A stretch of DNA of 64,000 nucleotides from Rhodoferax mekongensis (GTDB taxonomy: Bacteria; Pseudomonadota; Gammaproteobacteria; Burkholderiales; Burkholderiaceae_C), in assembly GCF_032191775.1 (NCBI RefSeq), contig NZ_CP132507.1, forward strand, positions 1,389,001 to 1,453,000. Reading direction: 5' to 3'. The translations under genes and the position numbers were made by a program. Shown here piece by piece: positions 52,583 to 62,110 of the stretch. Below the pieces are notes generated by a model. The model did not search any database and was not told the DNA's origin. It saw only the letters and a list, made by a program, of their open reading frames with translations. Numbering within the stretch: the stretch's first letter is position 1; every line of letters begins with the position of its first letter.

Positions 52583-53662
52583 TTGATCTCATTGGGGTCT
52601 TTATTCAGCCGGCAACCCGCTCCGATGCTGGGGTTGGACATCAGCTCATCCAGCGTAAAGTTGGTCGAGTTGGGGCGAGACAAAGCCGGCAATCTGGTTC
52701 TGGAGCGCTGCGCCATCGAACCATTGGAGCGCGGTTGGATTACGGATGGCAACGTCGAAAAATTCGACGAAGTCGCAGACGCTGTGAGGAAGCTGGTCAA
52801 AAAGAGTGGAACCAAGACCAAAAATGTGGCGATGGCACTGCCGCCCTCCGCGGTCATCACTAAAAAGATCATTTTACCGGGTGGTATGTCTGACCTGGAG
52901 CTTGAGCAGCAGGTCGAGTCTGAGGCCAATCAATACATTCCCTTCCCGCTGGATGAGGTGAGCTTGGATTTTTGTGTGATCGGGCCGAGTGCAGCGTCGG
53001 CGGGTGATATAGAGGTACTGATCGCCGCATCCCGTCGTGAAAAAGTGCAAGACATCCAGGGGTTGGCAGAGGCCGCCGGTCTGACTCCGGTGATTGTGGA
53101 TGTGGAGTCCTATGCCTCACGCTTGGCGGCGGGTCGGCTCATTGAAAACCTGCCCAGCAAAGGTGCTGGCTTGATCGTGGCGCTTTTTGAAATTGGCGCA
53201 ATGACCACCAGCATGCAGGTGATGCGGGATGATGAGGTCTTGTACGATCGTGATCAGGCGTTTGGTGGCGCGCAACTGACGCAACTTATTGTTCGGCAGT
53301 ATGGTTTTTCGCAAGAAGAAGCTGAGACTAAAAAACGCAGCGGGGAACTACCGGATGATTACGAATCCACGGTTTTGAAGTCATTTATTGACACCATGGT
53401 TCAAGAACTGGGTCGAGCCCTGCAATTCTTTTTTACCAGTACTCCTCATAATAAAGTGGACTACATCATGCTGGCCGGTGGGTCTGCAGCGTTACCGGGT
53501 TTGACCAATGCGGTTACTCAGCACACCACTTTCCCCTGTAGTTTATTGAACCCATTCGACGGAATGGAAATCGGAGACGGCGTCCGGCTGAAGCGGATGA
53601 CAAGGGAAGCGCCGTCCTACTTGACTTCGTGCGGATTGGCATTGCGGAGGTTTTCGCAATGA
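52583..53662 (+). CDS. pilM: Type IV pilus assembly protein PilM
   Basis: Cytoplasmic actin-like ATPase of the type IV pilus alignment complex, 359 aa. LGLDISSSSVKLVELG is the phosphate loop and MLAGGSAALPGL the second nucleotide motif. The best start is TTG at 52583, with GGGG eight bases upstream; translation begins MISLGSLFSRQPAP, the normal PilM opening and binding site for PilN. The stop overlaps pilN. Confidence 0.95.
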   Translation: MISLGSLFSRQPAPMLGLDISSSSVKLVELGRDKAGNLVLERCAIEPLERGWITDGNVEKFDEVADAVRKLVKKSGTKTKNVAMALPPSAVITKKIILPGGMSDLELEQQVESEANQYIPFPLDEVSLDFCVIGPSAASAGDIEVLIAASRREKVQDIQGLAEAAGLTPVIVDVESYASRLAAGRLIENLPSKGAGLIVALFEIGAMTTSMQVMRDDEVLYDRDQAFGGAQLTQLIVRQYGFSQEEAETKKRSGELPDDYESTVLKSFIDTMVQELGRALQFFFTSTPHNKVDYIMLAGGSAALPGLTNAVTQHTTFPCSLLNPFDGMEIGDGVRLKRMTREAPSYLTSCGLALRRFSQ

Positions 53663-54321
53663 TCTTGATTAACCTTTTGCCTCATCGCGAGGCGGCTCGT
53701 AAGCGACGCAAGGATTTATTCAACGTTTCCTTGGGGGTGTCAGCGCTACTGGGAGGTATTGTTGCCGGCACCATATTCCTGTGGTACCAGGCGGCGATTA
53801 CCCAGCAGCAAGGGAATAATCTGGTCTTGGAGACCGAAATTAAAAAATTAGAGGGGCAGATTAAAGATATCGCAGGCTTGGAAGCCGAAATCGCTGCATT
53901 GAGAGCTCGGCAGCAAGCCGTTGAAGATTTGCAGTCCGACAGAAATTTGCCAGTGCATTTAATGACAGAACTGGTAAATCAGCTGCCGGACGGGGTTTAC
54001 ATCAACAAGATGACTCAGTTGGAGCAGCAAGTATCCCTTACCGGCGTGGCGCAGTCTAATGAGCGCGTATCCGAACTGCTTCGTAATCTGGCAAATAACA
54101 CCCCCTGGTTCAGCAAGCCGGAATTGATTGAAATCACGTCGGGATCAGCGAACATATCCCCCAAAGAGCAGAAAAGAGTTTACAACTTCACCATCAAAGT
54201 GAAGTTGATGCGTGCCAGTGAGGCTGAAAAGCTGGGTGCCAAAACCGCCGAAGCCGCGGCACCTCCCAGCAGTGGTCCGGCTATCGCTGCTTCTGGTACC
54301 AAAGCGAAATCTCCGATATAG
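53659..54321 (+). CDS. pilN: Type IV pilus assembly protein PilN
   Basis: Inner-membrane alignment protein, 220 aa. It starts MILINLLPHREAARKRR, whose INLLP peptide binds PilM; a membrane helix near residues 22-43 and a periplasmic coiled coil (residues 50-100) follow. The ATG at 53659 overlaps the pilM stop by four bases. The C-terminal Ala/Pro tail is variable. Confidence 0.95.
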   Translation: MILINLLPHREAARKRRKDLFNVSLGVSALLGGIVAGTIFLWYQAAITQQQGNNLVLETEIKKLEGQIKDIAGLEAEIAALRARQQAVEDLQSDRNLPVHLMTELVNQLPDGVYINKMTQLEQQVSLTGVAQSNERVSELLRNLANNTPWFSKPELIEITSGSANISPKEQKRVYNFTIKVKLMRASEAEKLGAKTAEAAAPPSSGPAIAASGTKAKSPI

Positions 54322-54327
54322 GTATTT

Positions 54328-54993
54328 ATGGCCACTAGCCTCAACCCTTCATTTGATTTTGCAGCGATTCAACAAAAGTTGGCATCGCAGTTTCGTGATT
54401 TGGATCCCAAGGATCCTTCACTCTGGCCGTCTGCCCCGCGTTACGCATTGTTTGTCTTTGCCGCAGTTGCGATCGTTGTTGTACTTTGGTTTACGTGGCT
54501 TACAGGATCTCAAGAGGCTTTGCAACAGGAACAAGACAAGGAAGTAAAGCTTCGCGAAGATTACAAAACCAAGTTAACCAAGGCGGTTAATCTTGATGTT
54601 CTCAAAAAGCAGCGTGAGCAGGTCCAGCAGTATGTGACACAGTTGGAAAAACAATTGCCGAGCAAGGCAGAAATGGATGCCCTGCTTTCGGATATTAATC
54701 AAGCTGGTTTGGGTCGGAGTCTGCAGTTCGAATTGTTCCGACCCGGGCAAGTTGCAGTCAAAGAATATTACGCTGAACTTCCCATTACCATACGCGTCAC
54801 GGGCAAGTATCACGACATAGGTAGTTTTGCGTCGGATATTGCAAACCTCTCGCGCATTGTTACTTTGAACAATCTTGCGCTTGGGCCTCGGCAAGACGGA
54901 ACGCTTACATTGGATGCCACAGCGAAGACCTTTAGGTATCTGGATCCGGACGAAGTTCAGGCTCAACGCAAAGCGACTGGAGCCAAAAAGTGA
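54328..54993 (+). CDS. pilO: Type IV pilus assembly protein PilO
   Basis: Partner of PilN in the periplasmic alignment complex, 221 aa. A membrane helix near residues 42-62 is followed by a coiled coil and the PilO ferredoxin-like domain (LPSKAEMDALLSDINQAGLG, then FELFRPG). It follows pilN after 6 bp, and its stop overlaps the pilP start. Coding sequence here is slightly AT-richer than the core. Confidence 0.95.
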   Translation: MATSLNPSFDFAAIQQKLASQFRDLDPKDPSLWPSAPRYALFVFAAVAIVVVLWFTWLTGSQEALQQEQDKEVKLREDYKTKLTKAVNLDVLKKQREQVQQYVTQLEKQLPSKAEMDALLSDINQAGLGRSLQFELFRPGQVAVKEYYAELPITIRVTGKYHDIGSFASDIANLSRIVTLNNLALGPRQDGTLTLDATAKTFRYLDPDEVQAQRKATGAKK

Positions 54994-55532
54994 TTAGATT
55001 TCTGGGTTTGTTTGCTTTGACTTTGGGTGCTTTGCTCTCCGGTTGTGGTTCGAGCAGTGAGGACGAGCTCCGTCAATGGATTGTCGAGGAGCGAAACCAA
55101 ACGCGCCCCAAAGTTGCTCCGATACCTGCTCCAAAACAGTTTGTGCCCGAGGCTTATACCAACACAGCGGCTATTGAACCCTTCAGTAATGTCAAATTGA
55201 CTCAAGCGCTAAAACGGGAGTCTTCACAGGCCGTCACAAACGGAGCCTTGGTGGCTCCTGAGTTGGCAAGGCGCAAAGAGCCACTGGAAGCTTTTCCTCT
55301 TGATGCCATGTCTCTGGTTGGAAATCTCACAAAAGCGGGGCAACCGGTCGCTTTGGTGAAGGTTGATAACTTGCTGTATCAGGTGAAATTAGGCAGTTAC
55401 TTGGGGCAGAACTACGGCAAGGTGACCAAGATTACAGAAACGCAAGTTCTGCTACGGGAAATTGTGCAAGATGCAGTGGGCGAATGGATAGAGCGTAGCG
55501 CGACTCTTGAGTTGCAAGAGAGGGCGAAATGA
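54990..55532 (+). CDS. pilP: Type IV pilus lipoprotein PilP
   Basis: Inner-membrane lipoprotein linking PilNO to the PilQ secretin, 180 aa. The lipobox is LLSGC (residues 15-19), and the C-terminal beta domain includes KVDNLLYQVKLGSYLGQNYG. The start is GTG at 54990, overlapping the pilO stop (GTGA). The stop overlaps the pilQ start in the same way, so the five pil genes are tightly coupled. Confidence 0.94.
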   Translation: MIRFLGLFALTLGALLSGCGSSSEDELRQWIVEERNQTRPKVAPIPAPKQFVPEAYTNTAAIEPFSNVKLTQALKRESSQAVTNGALVAPELARRKEPLEAFPLDAMSLVGNLTKAGQPVALVKVDNLLYQVKLGSYLGQNYGKVTKITETQVLLREIVQDAVGEWIERSATLELQERAK

Positions 55533-57619
55533 CAAACCGAAATAATTTAATTGGAATGCGCATGTTGAAACAAATCGGCTTTGTATTGTCCATGTTGCTT
55601 GGTCATACGGTTTTTGCCCAAGGGTCTATCGAAGCCGTGTCTGGGTCCGTTCAGGGCGGAAGTGAGGTGGTGAGAATAGACTTGTCTCAGGCGCTCACTA
55701 CACTTCCAACGGGATTTGCGATTCAGTCGCCTGCACGTATTGCGTTGGATTTTCCCGGTGTGACCAACGCTATGGGCCGCTCCACCGTGGAGATAAACCA
55801 AGGCAACCTGAAGTCGGTGAGCGTGGTTCAAGCGGGAGAGCGTACCCGCGTAGTTTTGAACTTGAAGCAGGCTGCTGCGTACAAGGCTGAAATCCAGGGG
55901 AAATCTCTTCTGGTTTCGTTGGAAGCCACAGAGTCCGCCAACGCCAAACCCGTCAATGCGTTTTCTGAAACGACCAGCAGGGTGTCAGCGCCTTTGAAGG
56001 ATATTGACTTCAGGCGCGGTAACGATGGCTCGGGCCGGGTGGTGGTGACTTTGCCCAACAATCAAGTGGGGGTAGACATCCGTCAGCAAGGCCAAGGACT
56101 GGTTGTTGAATTCATGAAGTCCAGTTTGCCTGATGGCTTGCGCCGGAAACTGGATGTCGCGGACTTTGGAACCCCAGTAAAGACTGTCTCTACAACGCAG
56201 TCGGGTGATCGGGTCCGGATGGTCATCGAACCCAAAGGAGATTGGGAGCACAGCGCCTATCAGAGCGACGAGCAGTTCGTCGTTGAAATCAAGGAAGTGA
56301 AGGTTGATCCCAAGAAGCTGACGCAGGGTGTTGGTTACAACGGTCAGAAGCTTTCCTTGAACTTCCAAAACATTGAAGTGCGGTCTCTCCTGCAAGTGAT
56401 TGCTGATTTCACCAACTTCAATATCGTTACGTCTGACTCCGTATCTGGGTCCGTAACCTTGCGACTGCAAGATGTGCCTTGGGATCAAGCACTGGATATC
56501 ATTTTGCAGGCTAAGGGCCTAGGTATGCGCAAGACGGGCAATGTTCTGTGGGTTGCCCCGAAGGATGAGATTGCGGCCAAAGAAAAGTTAGATCTTGAAA
56601 CCGTTGTTGCAGTACAGAATCTTGAACCCCTGCGTACCCAAGCATTCCAAATCAATTATGGCAAAGCAGCAGATATTGCGGCGGGCCTGATTGCAGCTGG
56701 TTCCGGACCGGGCCAAGGCGTTACTGCAAGTCGAATTCTAAGTTCTCGAGGGAGCGTGATTTTTGAAACACGCACAAATCAACTATTCGTAACGGATATT
56801 CCTAGTAAATTGGAGCAAGTTCAACAGTTGATTGCAAAGATCGATATTGCTGTTCGACAAGTTTTGATCGAGGCGCGAATCGTTGAGGCCTCCGATAGTT
56901 TCGGAAAATCGCTGGGTGTCAAATTGGGTGGAGGCGGCACTGCAGCTGCTTCCGGCGATAAGCCCGGATTTGCACTGGGCTCAAGTTATGTGGTGGGTTC
57001 GGCAGCGACAACTTCTGGCAACTTTGTAAATCTCCCGTCTACGGGTGCACTTGGCTCCAGTACCCCTGGACAATTTGCTGTTTCCATTTTTGGCGCTGGC
57101 GCGGACAGGTTCTTGAACCTCGAGATTTCCGCTCTCGAGGCTGAAGGCAAAGGCAAGGTGGTGTCCAGTCCTCGAGTCGTGACTGCAGACCAGATCAAGG
57201 CGCTGATTGAACAGGGCACGGAATTGCCATATCAAGTGGCCTCGTCTAGCGGTGCTACTTCGATCGCGTTCCGGAAGGCTAACTTGAAACTGGAAGTACT
57301 GCCGCAGATCACCCCTGAAGGAAACATCATCCTCACCTTGGATGTGACCAAAGACACTGTCGGCCAAAGCACTCCAGCAGGATTTGCAATTGATACCAAG
57401 CACGTGCAAACGCAAGTACTGGTTGAGAACGGCGGCACCGTGGTTATCGGCGGCATCTTTACAGAAAGCTCGACCGACAGCGAAACCAAGGTTCCATTCT
57501 TCGGTGACCTGCCTGGATTGGGCGTCTTGTTTCGCAACCGGGCAAAGGAAATCACCAAGCGTGAAATGCTGGTGTTCATCACACCTAAGGTCATTGCAGA
57601 CAAGGTGGTTGGCCGGTAA
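55529..57619 (+). CDS. pilQ: Type IV pilus secretin PilQ
   Basis: Outer-membrane secretin ring through which the pilus passes, 696 aa. A signal peptide (ending GHTVFAQGS) precedes AMIN domains (about 45-250), an N0/N1 region (SLNFQNIEVRSLLQVIADFTNFN) and the secretin domain, whose marks are VGQSTPAGFAIDTKHVQTQVLVENGGTVVIGGIF and the ending LVFITPKVIAD. A start at 55556 (MRMLKQ) would give a tidier signal peptide. It ends the pil operon; aroK follows in 28 bp. Confidence 0.96.
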   Translation: MTNRNNLIGMRMLKQIGFVLSMLLGHTVFAQGSIEAVSGSVQGGSEVVRIDLSQALTTLPTGFAIQSPARIALDFPGVTNAMGRSTVEINQGNLKSVSVVQAGERTRVVLNLKQAAAYKAEIQGKSLLVSLEATESANAKPVNAFSETTSRVSAPLKDIDFRRGNDGSGRVVVTLPNNQVGVDIRQQGQGLVVEFMKSSLPDGLRRKLDVADFGTPVKTVSTTQSGDRVRMVIEPKGDWEHSAYQSDEQFVVEIKEVKVDPKKLTQGVGYNGQKLSLNFQNIEVRSLLQVIADFTNFNIVTSDSVSGSVTLRLQDVPWDQALDIILQAKGLGMRKTGNVLWVAPKDEIAAKEKLDLETVVAVQNLEPLRTQAFQINYGKAADIAAGLIAAGSGPGQGVTASRILSSRGSVIFETRTNQLFVTDIPSKLEQVQQLIAKIDIAVRQVLIEARIVEASDSFGKSLGVKLGGGGTAAASGDKPGFALGSSYVVGSAATTSGNFVNLPSTGALGSSTPGQFAVSIFGAGADRFLNLEISALEAEGKGKVVSSPRVVTADQIKALIEQGTELPYQVASSSGATSIAFRKANLKLEVLPQITPEGNIILTLDVTKDTVGQSTPAGFAIDTKHVQTQVLVENGGTVVIGGIFTESSTDSETKVPFFGDLPGLGVLFRNRAKEITKREMLVFITPKVIADKVVGR

Positions 57620-57647
57620 CTCTGGCTTTGGTTGAGATGGGCCTCAC

Positions 57648-58178
57648 TTGAGTATCAGTCTTGTTGGTCTTCCCGGTTCAGGGAAGACCACAGTGGGGCG
57701 TCAGTTGGCGCGCCGCTTGCGCATCCCTTTCGTAGATTCGGATCACGCCATTGAGGCGCGTATCGGTTGCTCGATTCGTGAGTTTTTTGACCGCGAGGGA
57801 GAGTCTCGTTTTCGCGATATCGAAGAAGAGGTTCTTGATACCCTCTCGGCAGATGTGAATTGCGTGCTCTCCACCGGAGGCGGCGCAGTCCTAAGACCGA
57901 ACAATCGGCATCATTTGCATTCGCGAGGTAAAGTGATCTATCTCAAATCCACACCCGAAGAGTTGTTTCGTCGCCTCCGGCACGATGTGAGTCGACCACT
58001 GCTCCAGGTTGCTGATCCATTGTCTCGAATGCGGGAGCTGTTTTCAGTTCGTGATCCTTTGTACCGTGAAACTGCACACTTTGTATTGGAGACCGGTCGT
58101 CCCTCAGTGGCGACCTTGGTGAACATGATCGTCATGCAGCTTGAGCTTTCAGGGGCGCTTCCTTCCGCTGACGTTTAG
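57648..58178 (+). CDS. aroK: Shikimate kinase
   Basis: Phosphorylates shikimate in aromatic amino acid synthesis, 176 aa. The Walker A is GLPGSGKTT, DSDHAIEAR holds the substrate-binding Asp, and LSTGGGAVL and RPLL are family marks. Translation must start at TTG 57648, because there is an in-frame stop 15 bases upstream and no ATG before the Walker A motif; the protein starts MSISLVGLPG, as is usual. It lies between pilQ and aroB, the standard proteobacterial order. Confidence 0.95.
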   Translation: MSISLVGLPGSGKTTVGRQLARRLRIPFVDSDHAIEARIGCSIREFFDREGESRFRDIEEEVLDTLSADVNCVLSTGGGAVLRPNNRHHLHSRGKVIYLKSTPEELFRRLRHDVSRPLLQVADPLSRMRELFSVRDPLYRETAHFVLETGRPSVATLVNMIVMQLELSGALPSADV

Positions 58179-58219
58179 CGTCACTATTCCAGCACCTGAA
58201 AGCCCTAAACTAAGCGGCT

Positions 58220-59326
58220 ATGACAATTCAGGCGCACCAAACCGTAAATATTTCATTGGCCGAACGCAGCTACCTGATTCACATCGGTGGCGAACTCATT
58301 GGCAACCCAGAGATCTTCGCTGGCTTGCCGAATGGCAGCACAGCAGTCATTGTGAGTAACACTACTGTGGCCCCGTTGTACGCGGAGAAGCTAAAGGTCG
58401 CTCTTGCTGGAAAATATTCCAAAGTGCTGGCCATGGAACTCCCTGATGGAGAGTCCTACAAGCATTGGGAAACTTTGAACTTGATTTTCGATGTGCTGTT
58501 GCAGAACACCTGCGATCGAAAAACTGTCTTGTTTGCTTTGGGGGGCGGGGTCGTCGGAGACATGACAGGATTCGCCGCCGCAAGCTATATGCGCGGCGTG
58601 CCTTTTGTTCAGGTGCCGACCACCCTCTTGGCACAAGTGGACTCCTCAGTGGGCGGAAAAACCGGAATAAACCATCCACTTGGCAAAAACATGGTGGGTG
58701 CCTTTTACCAACCCCAAATGGTGGTGTGTGACCTTGACGCGTTGAAAAGTCTGCCGTCAAGGGAGGTCAGCGCTGGACTGGCGGAAGTTATCAAATACGG
58801 TCCCATCGCCGATATGGAGTTTCTGTCTTGGATAGAGAGCCATATGGAGAGTTTGGTGCGACTGGATACGCAGGCGCTAGCGCACGCAGTAAAGCGCAGC
58901 TGTGAGTTGAAGGCCTGGGTTGTGGGGCAAGATGAGCGTGAGTCCGGGTTGCGTGCCATTTTGAATTTCGGCCACACCTTCGGGCATGCAATCGAGGCGG
59001 GCTTGGGTTATGGCGAATGGTTGCACGGCGAGGCCGTTGGCTGTGGCATGGTCATGGCTGCTCACCTGTCACAGCGCCTGGGCTTGGTGGATATAGCCTT
59101 TGTCGAACGGCTTACCCGGATCATTGCATCGGCCGGATTACCAATCTGTGGCCCCAGCTTGGATGCCTCCGACAACGCCGGTCGCTATCTTGAACTCATG
59201 CGCCATGACAAGAAGTCCGAGGCCGGTGAAATCCGGTTCGTCTTGATTGACGGCCCTGGTCGCGCGGTCATGCGAGCAGCGCCTGATGCCTTGGTGCGTG
59301 AAGTGATCGATGTATGTTGCGCCTGA
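58220..59326 (+). CDS. aroB: 3-Dehydroquinate synthase
   Basis: Second step of the shikimate pathway, an NAD- and metal-dependent enzyme of 368 aa. [46 protein letters not shown] and [13 protein letters not shown] carry the nucleotide- and metal-binding residues. It follows aroK by 41 bp and is probably co-transcribed. Copy G of the dispersed repeat begins the base after its stop codon. Confidence 0.97.
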   Translation: MTIQAHQTVNISLAERSYLIHIGGELIGNPEIFAGLPNGSTAVIVSNTTVAPLYAEKLKVALAGKYSKVLAMELPDGESYKHWETLNLIFDVLLQNTCDRKTVLFALGGGVVGDMTGFAAASYMRGVPFVQVPTTLLAQVDSSVGGKTGINHPLGKNMVGAFYQPQMVVCDLDALKSLPSREVSAGLAEVIKYGPIADMEFLSWIESHMESLVRLDTQALAHAVKRSCELKAWVVGQDERESGLRAILNFGHTFGHAIEAGLGYGEWLHGEAVGCGMVMAAHLSQRLGLVDIAFVERLTRIIASAGLPICGPSLDASDNAGRYLELMRHDKKSEAGEIRFVLIDGPGRAVMRAAPDALVREVIDVCCA

Positions 59327-59386
59327 TTGCTATCGAAAACATAGCTGTTCGCGCATATTGAGCGGGCGTTGGCGAATGATTTGATG
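59327..59386 (+). repeat. 60-bp dispersed repeat, copy G
   Basis: From TTGCTATCGAAAACATAGCT to TTTGATG, exactly 60 bp, like copies A and B. It fills the whole gap between aroB and dgt: the aroB TGA ends at 59326, and the last three repeat bases are the dgt ATG. Confidence 0.87.
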
Positions 59387-60556
59387 TCTAAGTTACAACC
59401 ATATGCTTGCCAACCGGACCAGAGTCGAGGCCGGCGGTTTGCTGAGGCGGCAGCCCCCACGCGTACGCCGTTTCAGCGCGACAGAGACCGCATCGTTCAC
59501 TCCACGGCCTTTCGTCGGCTGGTCTACAAAACCCAAGTCTTCATTAATCATGAAGGAGACCTGTTCAGAACCCGCTTGACCCACTCGCTGGAAGTCGCTC
59601 AGCTGGGCAGGTCCATGGCGCGAACCCTAGGCTTGAATGAGGATCTGGTGGAAACCATTGCTTTGGCGCATGACTTGGGCCACACGCCTTTCGGCCACGC
59701 CGGACAAGACGCGCTACATGAATGCATGGCCTCATACGGTGGCTTTGAGCACAATCTCCAGAGTCTGCGCGTAGTGGATCATCTGGAGGCCCGATACCCG
59801 GGTTTTGACGGGTTGAATCTCTGTTTTGAGTCCCGCGAAGGCATTTTGAAGCATTGCTCCAAAAACAATGCGATGTCCTTGGAGCTATGGGAAGCTGACT
59901 TCCCCGGGCAAAGTGGCGGGGTCGCCAAGCGATTCTTGCAAGGTGGGCAACCGAGCCTGGAAGCGCAACTGTGCAATTTGGCTGACGAGATTGCCTACAA
60001 CTGCCACGATATTGATGACGGAGTCCGATCGGGACTGCTCAGCATGGACCAGATGTTGGAAGTGCCCTTGTTTCGGAAGTATGCGGACCAAGCGGCAAGT
60101 CAACAGTCGGATTTCGCGCATGCCAATAAACAGCGGCGTTGGCTCTACGAGACCATACGACTCATGCTCAGTGACATGGTGTACGACGTGTTGGCTGCAA
60201 CCCGCGCTCAATTGGAAGATCTAAGGCCCCAAAGCGTGAACGATGTACGTGCAGCGCCGGCGCTAGTGCTGTTCAGTGCCGAGATGCGCGCGCAAACCCA
60301 GGAGCTCAAGCACTTCTTGTTCAAGCACCTGTATCGGCATGAGCAAGTGATGGACACCATGGGGAAGGCCAAGTGTGTTGTGGGGGAGTTGTTCAATGCC
60401 TATGTCGCTTCACCCGCCGAAATGCACCAGGATGACGAGGCAATCAATGACATCTCTCTTCAACGCCAGGTCAGTGACTACATCGCGGGTATGACAGACC
60501 GATTTGCCTTGCGGGAGCATGAGCGGCTCACTGGGCAGAGGTTGTTCCATGTCTGA
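59384..60556 (+). CDS. dgt: Deoxyguanosinetriphosphate triphosphohydrolase-like protein
   Basis: An HD-superfamily dNTP triphosphohydrolase, 390 aa. RLTHSLEVAQ (first His) and AHDLGHTPFGHAG (HD pair and His) form the metal site, and DEIAYNCHDIDDG is the fourth ligand region. It cuts dNTPs to nucleosides and triphosphate. The ATG at 59384 is supplied by the end of the upstream repeat; an in-frame TTG at 59369 would also lie within it. The stop overlaps the DUF1415 gene by 8 bp. Confidence 0.92.
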   Translation: MSKLQPYACQPDQSRGRRFAEAAAPTRTPFQRDRDRIVHSTAFRRLVYKTQVFINHEGDLFRTRLTHSLEVAQLGRSMARTLGLNEDLVETIALAHDLGHTPFGHAGQDALHECMASYGGFEHNLQSLRVVDHLEARYPGFDGLNLCFESREGILKHCSKNNAMSLELWEADFPGQSGGVAKRFLQGGQPSLEAQLCNLADEIAYNCHDIDDGVRSGLLSMDQMLEVPLFRKYADQAASQQSDFAHANKQRRWLYETIRLMLSDMVYDVLAATRAQLEDLRPQSVNDVRAAPALVLFSAEMRAQTQELKHFLFKHLYRHEQVMDTMGKAKCVVGELFNAYVASPAEMHQDDEAINDISLQRQVSDYIAGMTDRFALREHERLTGQRLFHV

Positions 60557-61133
60557 ATTGAGCAATCAGCAACCCAGTGCAGATGACGCAGTGGTCAAGT
60601 CTATGCAACGGTGGTTGGAGCGGGCCGTCATCGGTCTCAACCTGTGTCCTTTCGCCAAAGCCGTGCACGTCAAGAATCAGGTGCACTATGTGGTTTGTCG
60701 TGCGACCGAGCCAGCTGATGTGCTGGATGTGCTGCGCGAAGAGCTTCTGGGACTCGCTCAAGCGGACCCGCAGGTGCGCGACACGACGCTCCTGATCCTT
60801 CCGGATGCATTCCGGGAATTTGTGAACTTCAACGATTTTTTGTATTCCGCGGACAAAGCACTCCGCAAATTGAAGCTCGATGGGGAGCTGCAAATTGCCA
60901 GCTTCCACCCTCAATTCCAGTTTGCAGACGCGGAGCCCGATGACATCGGCAACTTCACCAACCGGGCACCGTATCCGACACTTCATCTCCTGCGTGAAGC
61001 CAGTATCGATAAGGCGGTAGAAGCATTCCCCGCTGCTGAGCAGATTTACGAAAAGAACATTGCCACACTGCAGCGGCTGGGCCCCGAAGGGTGGGCAGCA
61101 CTGCAAGTCGGTCCTCACATTGCGCCCTTGTGA
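60549..61133 (+). CDS. DUF1415 family protein
   Basis: A 194-aa protein of unknown function, common in Proteobacteria. It begins with a helix containing WLERAVIGLNLCPFAKAVH (the conserved NLCPFA) and includes ADPQVRDTTLLILPDAFREFVNFNDFL and the characteristic IASFHPQFQFADAEPDDIGNFTNRAPYPTLHLLRE stretch. The start overlaps dgt and the stop overlaps the following methyltransferase start (TGATG). This is strong support for co-expression, but the role is unknown. Confidence 0.9.
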   Translation: MSELSNQQPSADDAVVKSMQRWLERAVIGLNLCPFAKAVHVKNQVHYVVCRATEPADVLDVLREELLGLAQADPQVRDTTLLILPDAFREFVNFNDFLYSADKALRKLKLDGELQIASFHPQFQFADAEPDDIGNFTNRAPYPTLHLLREASIDKAVEAFPAAEQIYEKNIATLQRLGPEGWAALQVGPHIAPL

Positions 61134-62064
61134 TGGGGCAAAAACATTCAATGAAAAAAAACAAAGCACAGCCTGCGCATGTCGCCGGCGCCGAACCCTC
61201 CGGGCAAATCGCGCCTGAAATCCGCCCCGGTCAGTCGGCGGAATTGCTCAAAGAGCTGCATATCCTCACGCGCGACGGAAGGTTGAACCAGGACTCCCGC
61301 CGCAAGCTCAAGCAGGTTTATCACCTGTACCAGTTCATTGAAAAACTGATGAATGAACTGCAGGTAACAGAAGGGCGCAGTTTCACGTTGGCGGACCATG
61401 GCGCAGGAAAGTCTTATCTCGGGTTCATTTTGTACGACCTGTACTTCAAGAACCTCCCGCACAGTCACTTGTACGGAATTGAAACCCGCGCTGAACTGGT
61501 GGAGAAATCCAGAGCCTTGGCCACCAAGCTTCACTTTGAACGCATGAGTTTTCTGAATGTGAGTGTGGCGGAATCCACCAGCTTGCAAGAGCTTCCCCCA
61601 GCTTCGATGTCGTCACTGCTTTACATGCTTGCGATACCGCGACGGACGATGCCATTGCGTTCGGACTGGAGAAGAAGGTGAGGGCGTTTGTACTTGTACC
61701 GTGCTGCCAGGCTGAGCTTGCCCGCCACTTGAACCAAAACAAGGCCATGAACCTGACGCGCACACCGCTGGCCGAGCTCTGGCGCCATCCTTTGCACACC
61801 CGTGAGATGGGTAGCCAGCTCACCAATGTGCTGCGTTGCCTGTATCTGGAGGCTCACGGCTACCAGGTGACCGTGACTGAACTGGTGGGCTGGGAGCACA
61901 GCATGAAAAATGAGTTGATTCTGGCGCGCTACACGGGTCAGAAAAAACGTGCTGCTGCGGAGCGTTTGCGCGCGATTTTGGGCGAATTCGGGCTCACATC
62001 CCTGCTTGACACGCGGTTTACCTTGCCGGTTGACAATACGGCTGACAACGGAGCGGTGGTCTAA
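61133..62064 (+). CDS. SAM-dependent methyltransferase, frameshifted
   Basis: As sequenced the gene is split into 61133-61681 and 61678-62064. The first part has ADHGAGKSYLGFILYDLYF, a SAM-binding-like motif I; the second has FVLVPCCQAELARHL, resembling RNA- or small-molecule methyltransferase motif IV/post-IV. At a run of five C (61595-61599) the frame changes; adding one C gives LPPSFDVVTALHACDTATDD, the expected continuous sequence, and a 310-aa protein. So this is probably one methyltransferase (Methyltransf_32-like) with a one-base deficit. It overlaps the DUF1415 gene start-to-stop. The substrate is unknown. Confidence 0.8.
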
Positions 62065-62110
62065 AGCGTTAGCTGGGCTGAGGTGAACCGTTCCAGAACC
62101 GGAGAGAAAT

